Positions 46,544-59,647 of a stretch of DNA of 64,000 bases are shown in pieces. The notes under the pieces are model-generated. The model made no database searches and was not told the DNA's origin. It saw only the letters and a list, made by a program, of their open reading frames with translations. Source of the stretch: Annona cherimola (taxonomy: Eukaryota > Streptophyta > Magnoliopsida > Magnoliales > Annonaceae); the NCBI GenBank assembly GCA_030490835.1, contig CM059972.1:8524264-8588263 (forward strand), in the 5' to 3' direction. Numbering within the stretch: position 1 is the stretch's first letter; every line of letters starts with the position of its first letter. Position numbers and translations under genes: made by a program.

Positions 46544-49500
46544 CTAATGAGATGAAGAATGATCGAGTTGTGGCTGCCGTTGACTTACTGTCATGTACAA
46601 ACCCTATAAAAGCACAAGTCAACAACCGTAAATATTTTATATATTTAAGATGCTGCTCATGCGCAACATCAAAATTAATGCTATCAAAAGATAAAAAATT
46701 GTCAACAGTCTACTGAAAGAATTGCTGCCCCTCACAAGTTAAATTTATTGACCGACTGCTAAGAATGCCAAGATGACCAATCATGGCATGGCATTGATCC
46801 TGGGTGGGTTCATCAATTGATAAAGGTGGGCATAAAGAAAACACATAATTGCTTCTGCAGAAGTAAGACAAAGTACTTGGCTATAAAAAAATTTCAGCTG
46901 GAAATTGTTGAAATGTGACTAAACATTTTTAAATATCCAATTTTACTTAACTACAAGACAAATAAGGAGACCTGAAAATATAATCATGAAAAGAAAGAAG
47001 ATTGGAATCATTAAATCAGTTACACTCCACTCAGTTAGTCATGAGTGCAGAGGCATTGAACGTGGGAAAGTGTCTCCATATGCAGATAATTCATAAAAGA
47101 GTCGCCAAAGGTAACAGCAGATTTACATTTGTTGTATGAATAGTAGCCCCAGTGGTCATGCTGATGTTTTGATCAGGAACTAGTTCAAAGTTCAAGCGCT
47201 GAAGAAAAATTGCGAGTGCTACAATTGACTCCAATAAAGCAAACTGATCACCAACACACTTGCGCGGCCCTCCACTGAAGGGAATGAATCTGAAACAAGA
47301 ATTCCGAAATGTTAAAAATCCAAAAACAACAAAATGCAATAAGGAAACAAGTGGTCCACTTCTCCTCTTTTTTTTTTCTTTTTTTTTTAATTGTGTTACC
47401 CACCTTAGATGACCGGGCAACTGACAGAAGACAATACTAGGGGAAGACTGATGAGGCAAATGCCTCTATGAAACTTCATGCCCTATAGACCTCCCACCCT
47501 ACAAACACTTAACTCACTCATATCAACTACTTGGTCACCCAAGTGATGACTCCACTTCTCCCCTTTAATTCAAAGATGCTGAGACCTGATAGCAAAAACC
47601 ACAAGTAATACCAAGGTAGAAGTTTCAGCAGTCAGTTCAGCAGGAATCAAAACAACCCTTGCATTATCAGTGGAGCACGGCATGAGTCAGTCAAGAAGCC
47701 CAACTTATCCACAAACTGCAGTGCCGAAGCCCATTCTATCCATTGGCTGCACTTTGGCATTTTTGTGGAACCCAACCCAAGATTGATCAGAATGAGTACA
47801 TATAATTATTATATAAAAAGAACTTGGATCGAACAACCAGACAACAAAATTTGAAACAACCCCTTACTACAGATACAGATACAAAAGGAATTGACTACGA
47901 ATCCATCAACTCCAAAACAAAAGTATGAAGCTGTCATCACAAATAAAAACTAACTCAAGGAAATGTTGTCAGGTAAAAGTAGAATACTTTGAACTTGGAC
48001 AGCTGGACTGCACAAATGAACTTGGGGTAACGTATCAGGTTAACTCTGATAACGTCAAGTCAGGTTTTCAATTGACTCAAATTTGTTCCCCATATAACAT
48101 ACACAAAAGAACACCCTTTGGCTAGTCCAGCAGCCTGCATTTGCTCCAGGTCAGATTTTCCAGGGATGAAAAATCCTGTGTAGCATTTAGACTTCATGCC
48201 ACACTCAGCAACAGTTTTATCATACATCAAGAGCATCAATGTTCAGGCAGACAAGGATGTCCCAGTACTAATATATTGTGTTCTCTACAAAAATTTTGAA
48301 AAGTAAAGAATCTCATATCACTGAAATTTTCAGTCGCTAGATTAAGGTGCTTGCCCAGCGATTCTTAGAAAGTAGAGAGTGACCTGAAATCAGTGTTCGT
48401 CTCATTTGGTACAGGTCCTTCCAAGTCAAACCTCTCTGGCACAAAATCTCCAGCTCTATCCCAAACCTAGGAGAGGATAACCAAAGGAGAAGAGTCTATA
48501 TTTAGAAATGGGGAAAAAATGGTAGACAATACTTGCCTCAGCAACAAAGGATGAACATATATATTGCTTGTCATGAAAAGTGTCAGGTTGCATTTCTTCT
48601 CTATTCAGATATTTTAGAAACTCACATAGAAATGCACAAGCACAACTGCACAAGCAACTCAACAGAATCCCAAAGCAAGTAATTAAGACATCATTGTAAT
48701 AGGACACCATGGAATCATGTAAAGAATCATTTAACACACAAGTAAAAAAAAAGAAAGAACTTCAGAAACTCAAAATCTTTCTTGTCATTTGCTCTTCTCC
48801 ACCAATCAGTCCAAAAACCCTTCATGTGTACATTGTAGCACCAACCCATCTATGATGTAAAGAGCAATGACTACAGGAGTCAACTGCTTAATATGAAACT
48901 AGGAAATCAAATGAAAACATGAATAAGATCAAGAAAACTAGTAAGACATGTCTTAGATCCAGGTGAATTTGTGAACAACGAAAGAAAAGCAAGAGGAAGA
49001 ATAAGGTCGTTTCCTAAACCTTCTTTTTTGTGAGTGCATGACTGTGATAACAAATTGCAGTATTTTGGGATGAAAGTGAAACACGTTAAGCAACAAATTA
49101 AAATTTCACATAACATTAACAAATTTTACTTGGAAATTGGGAAAATACTTGGAAGCTGGGCAACTCAATTGACATATACAGGCAATACATTCAAATTTTG
49201 GCCATATTCTTGTCATTTAAAATTTTTCTAAAAAACTCTCAATCATAGAAAATAGATTAGATGAACGTTGAATCAATACCAAAAATAGAATAGAATCTCC
49301 GAAATGTAATTTATTAGATGAAATATGAATCAATATCAAAGATAGAATAGAATTTTGAGATGTAATTTCCGTTTCACATTTGAATTTTTCTATCGTCAAT
49401 TCTTGGAGATTTTAGACCATTGAAATCTAGGAAGCTTTATGTGAAACAATGAGAAGTCAACAAGTTTCAACTGAGAAGAATCCCACTGGGAACCTGTCAG

Positions 49501-52500
49501 ATAAATGATACTACACCTACCACAAATTCATGTCATTAACCCACTACCAGCAAAGAATCACAAAATGATACCTGAGAGGAACGATGGATATTATAGACTG
49601 ATATCATTATATCTTGTCCAGCATTAACCTTGTAATTTCCTGGCAGCAGATCATTGACTTGAGCACGTCTTAGCAAGACCTACAAGAATTGAAAACTTAC
49701 ATATACCATTAAGAAGAGTTTCAAGGGAAGAATTTATGTTATTAAATAACCACAGAGCAAATACACCTACAGGAGGATGAGGGTAGAGTCTCATTGACTC
49801 ATTTATGCAACGGGTTAAGTACTTGAGTGCTTTGACATCTTCATAACTAGGTAGTCTTCCTTGTAAAACTTCATCGACTTCTTGTTGTGCTTTTGACAAA
49901 GAAGAAGGATTCTGAAAATTTTAAAAAAAGGACAGTGAAAATAAGCATCTGGAACAATTTCACAAGTGAAAGTAACTAATCAAAGCATTTGCTTGCAATA
50001 GAAACAAGTCAACAGATAAAAATTATTGAATTTGCTTTGTTTGCTATTTTTGAAAATTAATCACAGAATCAAACCACAGAGAACACCAGCCTAAGTAATG
50101 CCATCAAGGCTCCTTCCTTTCCTAACAATGAGAATTAATTCTACGGGGACCTCTATAACATGCTCACCCCAAGCAAATAAAGACAATGTTGAGCCCATTC
50201 TCGTCTGCTATACCTACAACGAAAGCAAGAAAACAGTATAAAAGGTTTATTTTCACCCCATAACTCAAACCCAGTTTTCTAATGCGTTAATCCCTTGGCT
50301 GCATAAAAATACTCTTCAAAATTTTCATCCTATTTCATGTTACATTGCAAAATCAGCAATTCATACCTCTATTGTTTTTATCAAGAATTATGTAGTAGTT
50401 TTACTCCATCTAGGACCATTGTTATTTTATCTTTCATTAAAAACTCCATGAATGAAGCTGCAGTAATATCTCCCATACTTAAGTTCCAAAACATTTCCCG
50501 GCAAGAAAAATATGTTAATATTTTCAAATGTATAGTAATATAACATAGTTTCTCCATGGTCGCAAAACTAAAATATACACAGATTACTTTGGTGTATTGA
50601 GATTTGGCTCTATATACTAGCAGAATAAATTAGGGAAAGTTTTTGCATGGCTAGAAGACAATAAAAGAGATACAGATCCCATTGGTACCTTACTGAGAAG
50701 ATATAGTGTCCATGTCAAAACCGAACCAGTTGTCTCGTGCCCGGCAACTAACATCGATAGAAGGTCATCACGCAATTGTGTACTGGAAACCTGAAATTTT
50801 ACATCTTCAATGAGCAGGTAGCGTAAAGAGTGAACACGAAAAGCAAAAAGAAAGTAAACATTAAACATCGAACATAAAGATATCATAATAATTATCATCA
50901 GATAAGTTATCCCAACTCAGGTCAGCAACAAAAAGCCAGCCATGCTAATAAGATAAGCAGCATTGAAAAATCAGGATGGCAAGACACGTGAGACAACTAC
51001 AACTAGAAAACAAAAGTGCTCTTTGACACACAAAGTAAGTTTACAATTTGATTTCAGTACCTAATTTTAAAATAAAAAATACCTGTGTGATTCTTGAGGC
51101 CTGAGGTTCTTTGCAATGGGAAAAAAAATATATTTGGTAAAATTAGACACGAGATTAATAAAAAAAAATCCCCAAATTGTTGTCCACTACTTTTTTCCAT
51201 GTGTAGAAAGGAGTGGACTCATCCAACTGTTAATGCAAAAATCATAAAAATCAAAACCAACCACTGTATTTTAATCAAATTGAGAACTGTGGTCATAGAT
51301 GTTACGTATAATTTGAACCTGCAGAACAAAAGAATCAACTAAAATAAATTTGAATTCATGAACATTGAAGCAATATGTTGCAATACCTCTTCACGACTAG
51401 CTAGTAAAAAACGGAGGATACTCGGGTCTGTTTCGTTCACATAATCTTCCCCTTCTATCCGTTCACCTTCAGATTCTACTATCTGTTTGCACTTTGCTAT
51501 CAGTTCTTCAACAGTTCTCCGGATTAGGCTGACTGCTTTTTCAGCTTTTATTTGTCTTGGAATCACTTTGCACAAAATTTCCACCTGTTTTAGAATGGAA
51601 TAGCAGCAAAATTTTCAAAGAATTAAAAATATCAAATTACTGCGACTGGAAGAAAATGAAGGAAAGAAGCATATAGAGCAGCAGCACATTCCAAATAGAG
51701 CATTGAAAAGGATATCCAACTGATGCCTAACTATTGTACTAGCACCAATGAGGAGAATTGAGGGTAACATTATAGCCTAATGGTTGACGACACTGTTAGT
51801 GTTGATAAGATATGATATTATGTTAACGAATTCAGTGATATTGCAGTTCATGAGACTATGCCTTCATCCCAATTGGCAATTTGGCATAAGAAATCCAAGA
51901 CTTATGTTCACTAGAATATCATACTTTAGATTTTTGTTCATTCTCCCATGCAATTCAAGATTCGATCAAAGACAAGTCAATGAGTGCAAGAGATGAGTAC
52001 AAAATTTGCACAATTTCATGCTTGCTTGCGACATGGTCATGCATGCTCAAAAGAAAAAAAGAATATACATGAACTATATAAAGACCTGCCTTCCAATATG
52101 GCAGGATATCAGTTGATCGAGCCTCTGCCTCTTTTAGCGCAGTGTAAACTGCATCTATAACAGGACTATCTGAAGTAAGTGAATCAAAATTGTAGTTGAA
52201 CACTGACAAACCTATCACATCTAAAGTTAATTGAGAAAATCTCTCTTCCATGTTTACAGCAGCACCGCTCAAGGCATTTGGCTTTAGCTTCGTGACCAGT
52301 CTCTCAGCACATTTGCAGAACACCTTGTCAACTATCACAGATAGATATTTTCTGTGAAGAGAAGGAACAACAGCCCTGCGTCTCACCTGGCATGAAAAAG
52401 ACAAATGCATTATTCAAAAACAGACAAGACAACCTAGAAATGGCATCTGAATTACATCATCATTACAACACAATAAAATCCACTTATAGAAAGGTGAAAA

Positions 52501-54360
52501 TATGAAGCAAATCTTTATGGAATCTTCAGATCACATGGTACTTCTAACTGCAGCTAGGAGAGAACAAAGTTTCATTCTTACATGATAACGCCTAGAGAAT
52601 GCACCCACATATGAATGAAACAAAACATGCCCATTAAAGGAAACAAACTATGCATTGCTGAAGGATATTTATAGATGACCTACACCATGAAGGCTCAGGT
52701 GGCCACTTTCCATACGTCATTTTGATTGTAATAGTCCAAGACGCTTATTTTTGGCTAGAGAACATACGTCAATAAAAACTCACATCTAGCCAAAGAACAA
52801 AGTAAGCAAATTGGGCTTTTTGTAGGATATTTTCAAAATAAATCAAGAATTGATAAAAAGTTTTTAATTGCCATGTCCGTAATGGTTTTGGGATTTAAAG
52901 GAATGATTTGGTTAGATTTTATCAACTGTTTTGATTTCTCCCATTGCTACCTAATCTCTCAACTACATAGACTGCCCATGCATTAGTTTCGCACGCTGAC
53001 TTTACTGCCCATAGTTTGTGCATGAAATCTGTGTGCACCAGGTTGAGGATTGCGCATGCACGGGCAACGCATGCCAAGTGTATGCAATCTATAAATTCAG
53101 CTGCTGGTTTTGGGTTTCAACACATCAAAAATCAATAAATCAAGCAATCAAATTAAATGGAAATTTAGGAGAAAGAGACGTGAGGGGTGTCATATAGGAA
53201 AAGTTGTTTGTGCTTAATCAAAGCCATTAGTATTTTGTCGGCTTCAACTCCGCTCAGAAGTTATTCACGTCTACGTGTTCCTGTGCCAAAACGGAAGCTG
53301 TATCTCTGTTTGGTGTTGGTTTTTACTCATTGTATCCTGGAGCAAGTGCGAAAAAAATCCTAGGCATTCACGAGTGGGTGTAGCAATATTGCTTTAAGGA
53401 AAATGAGATTGTAACATTGCAGAAGTAAAAACCAGTTTCTTGCTTTTTCGTTTTCCTATTTTTTTCTATAAATTTCAGTTTCGTTAATTTATTGCTTAAT
53501 TACTTAATTCACTTTCACTTAAAGGGAGCGCTTGGCCCGTTTTAAAGCAGGAATATCCATCTCATCGCTGCCTTCCATAACTTTCTAGTTACAAACTAAG
53601 CTTTTCCATAATGAATGAAATATACTGATAAATCTGCCATGTATGAACTTCCACAAAAAAGTAGTGATCTTTAAAGTTCGTTAAGCCTGGGGCGAATTCG
53701 ATTACTAAATGGACATCCAACAACCTAATGAACACCACCAACAAGAGTGTAAATTTCCAAAATTCGATAATTGGAATGACAATGGAGAGAATTTTCGGTG
53801 GCATGAGAAGAACGCAGATAAATAAGGAAGGCGGCAGAAGCACATACAGTCCAGAGAGGGCCTTCGGCAATGGCGAAGCCAGAGCCAAAGAGGAACTCGG
53901 AGACCTCCGAGACGAGGCCCTTGGCATACGTTCCATAGTTCCTAAGGACGTGCTTGGCAATGACCGGGTCGCTGACGACGACGAAATTGCGAGGTCCGGC
54001 GGCAAGGCGATAGATTGGACCATATTCATTCATCCACTTATACAAAGGGAGGAAGAGAGCTCCACCCAGGAGGTCAGATACATCATCCAACTTGGCTTCC
54101 GCGACGGGAATATTCGAATCATCGCGCGACAGCAAGCGGACTATGGAGGTCAGCCAGTCGGGGCTGACCCAGGAGCCATTGGCAGCATTGCTACTGCTGC
54201 TTGGCTTCTTCTTGCCGGAGGAGGAAGTGGAGTCGGTTCCTAACGAGAATCTGACTGTAAGGTGAGAGTTGGGGCAGTGCGCTGAGGGTTTTCGACGGCA
54301 TTGCGTTGAGGTTTTGAAGGGGAAGTTTGGCAGGAGGAGAGAGAGAGCGGAAGAAGTCAT
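46544..54360 (-). CDS. CYP97C1: Cytochrome P450 97C1, carotene epsilon-ring hydroxylase (LUT1)
   Basis: Nine exons, read downward: 54360-53848, 52386-52090, 51584-51387, 50790-50689, 49911-49771, 49679-49572, 48466-48384, 47289-47127 and 46603-46544. They total 1,665 nt (554 aa; I recall Arabidopsis LUT1 as 539). All phases agree; intron 2 needs a GC donor. The first ~65 residues are Ser/Thr-rich and basic, a plastid transit peptide, followed by the family block [14 protein letters not shown] and [19 protein letters not shown]450 marks: AGHETT (352-357), ESMR with Glu408/Arg411, PERF, and [10 protein letters not shown] with heme Cys492. Known: CYP97C1 hydroxylates the epsilon ring on the route from alpha-carotene to lutein in chloroplasts. 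The last coding exon is only 60 nt (GLYMTVSQR then [10 protein letters not shown]). Confidence 0.94.
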
Positions 54361-55345
54361 GAGAGAAGAAGGGAAGGATTTCTTCAGACACGGCCACGGC
54401 CCTCACCGGAGGGGATACATTATCGCTAGGAGCGACAGTGCCCAGCGGCTTAGCCTGGCAGTTGTCACTTGGACCAGTTTTCCCGTTGCGGATAAAAACT
54501 TTTTTCCGGTGAGGAAAAAAAAAATCATATTTATGAAAGATAAAACCTTTTTGCAAGAATTTTATCGAACAAATAAAAATATTTTCAAATAGATAGGGTA
54601 GTCAAGTGAGAAATTCGAAATTGAGAATATATGAAAAAGTTAAAAATATTTTCCTTTTTCTAAACAAAACCTTACATAGTAAATTATAAAAATTCATACG
54701 TTAATAGTTGCATTTTCTGAATTACATAAACATGTATTTATTGAATGTGATAAATATTTTTAATATTTTCTTTCATTTTTATATTATAATGTTAAAAACT
54801 AAAATTTAAAAGTTATTTATAATTTTCAAAACCTAACTAAGACAAAATTGATATATTTGATGTGGGGATATTTTTTAAAATAAAGTGACAGACATGGAAT
54901 AAATCTATGAGTATAAAAATAATTTTACCGCGTTTTAAAGGTTTTAATTTTTATTTAATGCAGATATATATTAAATTATTTATTTTATTTCTTATTATTT
55001 AATTATTTATTGCATTTAAATTTTAAGATGGGAGATTTTGTGTTATTTTTTGGGGTACGGAGTACGGACGATGTTGAAACTCGCACACTAATTGCTGGCT
55101 GAATCCAGCAATCCGTAGTTATCAAGAACATTATATCAATATTTTGATATTATATCATGAAATTTTCAAACTATCGCGATATATCAGAAATTCTAATAAT
55201 TGTCTTTTTCCTTCGATTTTTCCCGACAACTTTCCTTCATATTTTATTTATTTATATGTATACTAAGCTATTTGATATTATAAATCAATACATATATAAT
55301 TCTCACAACAAGCAAAAAAATCCTATAGAATCTCATTACTAAGGA
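54361..55345. other. CYP97C1 upstream region
   Basis: 54361-54530 is probably 5' UTR and core promoter (divergent side of the gene; no clear TATA box on the minus strand was chosen). 54540-55345 is AT-rich with no recognised feature. Confidence 0.5.
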
Positions 55346-55354
55346 AGAATTAAT

Positions 55355-55752
55355 GGAACCCAATCCAGTGCACCCGGGTGCATTCAGCCTCAATGCACCC
55401 AGGTGCACTGCACTTACTTTTTTTTATTTTTTTTTGAAAATTTTGTTATAAAATGGTTAATCTAGGTTTATTTAACATATGTATCAATTTTTACTATTTT
55501 TGGAGACTTTTAGATATTTTTTTTAGATTTTTTAAAATCAGTGGCATTTTCGGTAATTTAAAATTACGAAAAATGCCACTGATTTTAAAAAATCTAAAAA
55601 TATCCAAAAATAGTAAAAATTGATACATATGTTAAATAAACCTATATTAACAGATTCATGAAAAAAATTTCAAAAAAAAATAAAAAAAAATAAGTGCAGT
55701 GCACCCGGGTGCATTGAGGCTGAATGCACTCGGGTGCACTGGATTGGTTCCC
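55355..55752. mobile_element. Mutator-like foldback MITE with 9-bp target duplication (398 bp)
   Basis: The arms are nearly perfect inverted repeats (GGAACCCAATCCAGTGCACC at the left), and the whole unit folds through an AT-rich centre around 55550. The perfect 9-bp repeat AGAATTAAT flanks it at 55346-55354 and 55753-55761. Confidence 0.9.
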
Positions 55753-55833
55753 AGAATTAATACTCTACATAAGAGGAGGACGGGTTGAACATAACTTATG
55801 GGCATTTCGCCGGGGACGCTATCCAACGGCAGT

Positions 55834-56607
55834 AGTAGTGCAACTCGGTTTGATTCGGTTCGTTTCGGACAGTGATCTATCTATTCGTATCTAATTGTAA
55901 AAGGCCTAGTCTAGCCTAGCCTAGCCTACCCTATCCTATCTTACCTTACCTTATCCATTTGTGAGTTCCGTTTCTAGTATTACTTATCCTGCCCATTGTC
56001 CATAGGGTCGGTTCCGATTTCAGTTCCAAATTAATTTCTTTAATACTCAAATATAATATTTTTTAAAAAATTTCTATATTATTTTAAATAATGTAAAATA
56101 ATACTCATTTATGTTTTAAAATCATAAGTACATATATTATTATTTATATTATTATATAAAAATTTAAAATATAGACTATCATGACTCAATTATTAAAACT
56201 ATTAACATATTATAATCATAAGTCACAAGCGTATTTATAAGAATCTTTCCAAAGTCAATTACGTATATACAAATAACCGAACAAGTTTTATACTTCACAG
56301 GGTACAAAATTTATTTAAATTTGAATTTGTTAAAATATGTGTGCACATAAGATGTCAAAGACAAAACATAATATTTACTATATAATATATTATATATATA
56401 ATTATGTACCTAATTAATTACCCATATGAGTATCTATGCGGGTCGGTTCTGGGTACCTAACGTATTTACCCTACCCGTACCATATTTGAGCAGGCAGTTA
56501 ATAATTTATACCCTACCCATACCCATGGGTAATATTTTTTACCCTACCCAATCCAAATTAGGGTCGGGGTGGGTACCCATGATAACCTACCAAAGTTGCA
56601 CCCTTAA
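55834..56607. mobile_element. Probable non-autonomous element with GTGCAACT tips
   Basis: The left side begins GTGCAACTCGG and the right side ends AAAGTTGCAC. Near the ends are GGTTCGG and TACCCTACCC phrases. 55911-55955 is a degenerate (TAGCC/TACCC)n tandem run. There is no coding content. The tips resemble those of the ~0.8-kb family at 32245, 59648 and 60785. Confidence 0.45.
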
Positions 56608-56908
56608 ACGGCACTAAAACCCTCCAAGCTTTTCCTTCATATTTTTGCATGGACCGTAGCCCGGAACGAAATTATCGCCAATAATATGTAGTTTGGACAA
56701 TTGGGACTTGGGAGAGTGCTAGGCAACGGCATCAATAGATTAGATTTTAATTAGAAAAGTTCCTTGCAAACCCTATTGTTCATAAATTTTTTCTTGGTTG
56801 ACCATTAACTATTTTGACATTTTGGTGGTATGCTCGGTAGGATTGAATCTAAAGGTTCTTTTAGCAATAAGGAGCTTGGGATGGAGGAGAAAGTCAAGAA
56901 AAATAATT

Positions 56909-57282
56909 GGTTAATTTGCAGATATAACTATTTAATTTGATTAAAATAAAAAATATACTCCTATAGTTTCAACTCTCACATAATTTTATCATAATTACAA
57001 ATATACTCATGTTTTTATAACGATATTATTACACCGCCACGGTGTAAATATATTTGCAAAGATATACAGGCTACATAGTTGTATTTGCTGTTTACAATAA
57101 ACCTACATATTTCGTATATCTTTACAAATATACTTATGTCGTAATGATGCAATAACCACATCATAATGGCATGAGTATATATGTAATTATGGTTAAATTT
57201 GTGAGAGTTATTTGCAATTGTTGAAATTGTGTGAATCTATTTATAATTTTGATCAAACTAAGTATATTTGTAAATTATCCAA
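56909..57282. mobile_element. Foldback MITE with TTTGCAAATATA-type arms
   Basis: The left arm (TTAATTTGCAGATATA) and the right arm (complement of TAATTTACAAATATAC) are imperfect inverted repeats, and inner parts repeat AAATATACT-TATG phrases. Related to 38870-39295. No target duplication could be confirmed. Confidence 0.5.
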
Positions 57283-57838
57283 AACAATTTTGAAAAGTGC
57301 AGGAGTGAGTGACATGATTAAAATAAAATGTGCATAAATAAAATAATCATGTAAAAATTTATTAAAATATAGAACTAAAAATAAAAAGTAAGAAAATTCA
57401 AATAATTTATTGAAAATTGTTTAAAGGAGATGAGGAAGTTGGTTTCTCACCTCACCTCTTACCCAAGAGAGACAAAAGTGAAGAAACGGGAATGGTAAAA
57501 ATTTTGAAAAGGGAGCATATAGTGGAGATGAGAAGCAATCAAGCACGTTCGAATGTGCACTAATTAAAGTGTATTCCACTACAAAATAGATTTTATATGC
57601 ATTAAAATAATGTAATATTTTACACAATTATTTATCCATATAAAAATTATATTTTAAACAATTTAGATATTAAAAATGTAATGATAAAATTATATTTGTA
57701 TCAAACGATTTTATTATATTGATTTTGTACTGTTTTAAATAATGTTATATTTTAAACAATTTAGATATTGAAAATGTAATGATAAAATTATATTTGTATC
57801 AAACTATTTTATTATATTGATTTTGTACTATTTTAAAT
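57283..57838. repeat. AT-rich stretch with a direct repeat
   Basis: A block around 57650-57720 (ACAATTTAGATATTAAAAAT followed by ATTATATTGATTTTGTACT) is repeated at 57753-57830 with few changes, a tandem duplication of about 105 bp. No gene is seen. Confidence 0.6.
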
Positions 57839-58490
57839 GATGTTGTCAAAACTGAATCAATGATTAAACTAGTAAAGAAATTGATCTAGTTCGAACTAGT
57901 TTAACTGGTTCAGCTAAACCGGTGACATAAGAGTTATATATTTATAATGTTACAAGTATTTACTTATTTTTAATTAATTATATTTTGATAATTTTTTATA
58001 TTTATAACTCCTAAAACTAGATGTTAATCTTAAAAATCTATCATTTTAAATATATAATAATTAAGCCCAAACATAATATATTAAATCAAAAATTAATATT
58101 AACAAAAATAATATAATATATTAACTTATAAGAACATAATTAATTAGATTGCTAAATTTTTCACATCCAAATTAATCAAAATTAAAGTTGAGCTATTGCA
58201 CTCTTAAAGCCATGTTTGAATTGCACCTCAAGTTATTTTTTTATTAAAATTTATACAGCATGACAATTGATATGACAATTAAGTATATTTATAATCTTCA
58301 CAACACATAAATTTTTTCTGCTAAACTCCTATATGGGGGGGGGGGATTTTGTATGAAATCTCATACTCTTGGAAATAGTAAAACCCACAAATCACGCCAC
58401 ACCAAGGCGGCATGGTGCGTCGAACACGCACCAATTCGTCTTGGGCGACAGAGTTACCACGACGGCACTGCCATCGTGGCCACCTCAAGC

Positions 58491-58764
58491 TATTTTTTTT
58501 TTATTGGAGTATATTTACAACATATCTCAATTCATATTACATTCAAAGCTCTGAGACAATTTTAACAATATTTTCAAAGAGAGACAACAAACTCTCAAAT
58601 ATCAAAGAGGGAGATCACCAGCTCCCAACTAAATAAGGAGGACCACATGCCCCCACCGAAAAACCTATGGTTCGAAATCCCCAATCCGGGATTCGAACAC
58701 GCACCAGCGCAGAACGAAGCAATTCGTTCTGCGCCTGGTGACCAAATGAGCGGCGCTCGTTTGG
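58491..58764 (-). mobile_element. SINE-like retroposon
   Basis: Minus-strand orientation: the T run at 58491-58501 is the A tail. The 5' end CCAAACGAGCG is on the high side, and the tRNA-like B-box GTGTTCGAATCC lies on the minus strand near 58690. It shares its body with 39561-39786, including a text equivalent to GGGAGCTGGTGATCTCC. Confidence 0.7.
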
Positions 58765-58872
58765 TATATTTTTAAGCAACACTGGATGTGCAAAAATTAC
58801 GATTGTCGGGCTATACATTTCAAGCTTGACATAAGCATAGCTTTTCCTTGGTGGTGGTCTTCATATGTCATA

Positions 58873-59145
58873 GGGTGTGTTTGAGAATGAATAAAACTTT
58901 TGATGAAAAGTTGTAGAGAGTAGAAATTCTCAAATGATGTGATATAATAGGGGTAATAATGAAGAGTAAATAGGATAAAGTTAAAATAGATAGGTTAGTT
59001 GTATGGGTAGTTGTGTAGAAATGATTGAAAAGTAGGATAATTGTATAAAAAATGTGAAGAAATAATTAAAAAATAGGGTAGTTGTGGAGAGCGAAAAGTT
59101 TTAGATTGAAAATTTGACAACTTTTACTCATTAACAAACACACTC
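58873..59145. mobile_element. Tourist-like MITE (273 bp)
   Basis: The left tip is GGGTGTGTTTGAG and the right tip CAAACACACTC, with ATA on both sides (58870-58872 and 59146-59148). The body is close to that of 2982-3235, down to GAAAAGTTGTAGAGAGTAG. Confidence 0.8.
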
Positions 59146-59647
59146 ATATTTTGAAAATGTCTTGTCATGAGCTTACATCCAGAAACAACAGGTAATAAAC
59201 TTTGCATGTCATGGTAAATCGGTTTAGGCGGTTGAGCTGCGATTCTTCTGGTTTGAACGGTTTCCATCATGTGAACCGAACTGAGCATAAATGAACCGGA
59301 TTCACCACTGGTTCCTCATTGGACTGATCGAACTAGCCCGTACAGTCCAATTCTCATAATACTGAATTTTTAAGATTGAATTATATACATGTTTGATTTG
59401 GATGAAAATTTTTATAATACCAAAGTACTTCTAAATGCAATAAATAGGATATATGTTAATTTCATGGCCCCATTTGAAGTTGAATACACCCTAAATTCTA
59501 ATAGGACTGGCGGGTGCTGATGTGGAAGGGGTACTACCAGAGATCCAACTTTATCAATCTCCAAATTTTGCTACTTGTGTTGATTTGAAAAGTCCATCTT
59601 AAGCAGCAATCGACCATCGACAATATCAAAAATTGACCGTAGGTGGG

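Larger units (their letters stand above)
57839..59366. mobile_element. Possible hAT-like element with nested SINE and MITE
   Basis: The left side has GATGTTGTCAAAACTG and the right side, inverted, CAGTATTATGAGAATTGG, with CCGGTTCA-type phrases inside both ends, as in the hAT-like copies at 3319 and 63094. A SINE-like copy and a Tourist-like MITE lie within. Borders and target duplication were not confirmed, so this is tentative. Confidence 0.3.

Noticed and set aside
47091..47126. P450 C-terminus ending [12 protein letters not shown]
   Set aside because: This is read-through of intron 8; a good donor (GTAAAT) follows ACAACAAAT and the conserved GLYM end lies in the exon at 46544-46603.
42338..54360. 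Biosynthetic gene cluster of the oxygenase and the P450
   Set aside because: CYP97C1 is a core lutein enzyme and the oxygenase resembles GIM2; convergent placement of two genes without other pathway members is not evidence of a cluster.
53728..54592. Two plus-strand open frames (171 and 107 aa) over CYP97C1 exon 1
   Set aside because: They are antisense to the transit peptide and N-terminal exon of CYP97C1; no domains.
55905..55960. Interstitial telomere-like (TAGCCTA / TACCCTA) run
   Set aside because: The units are 5 bp and irregular, not the plant telomere heptamer.
58680..58720. tRNA gene suggested by a GGTTCGAAATCC-like B box
   Set aside because: No cloverleaf or anticodon stem could be formed; the phrase recurs in other SINE-like copies, so it is the SINE head.
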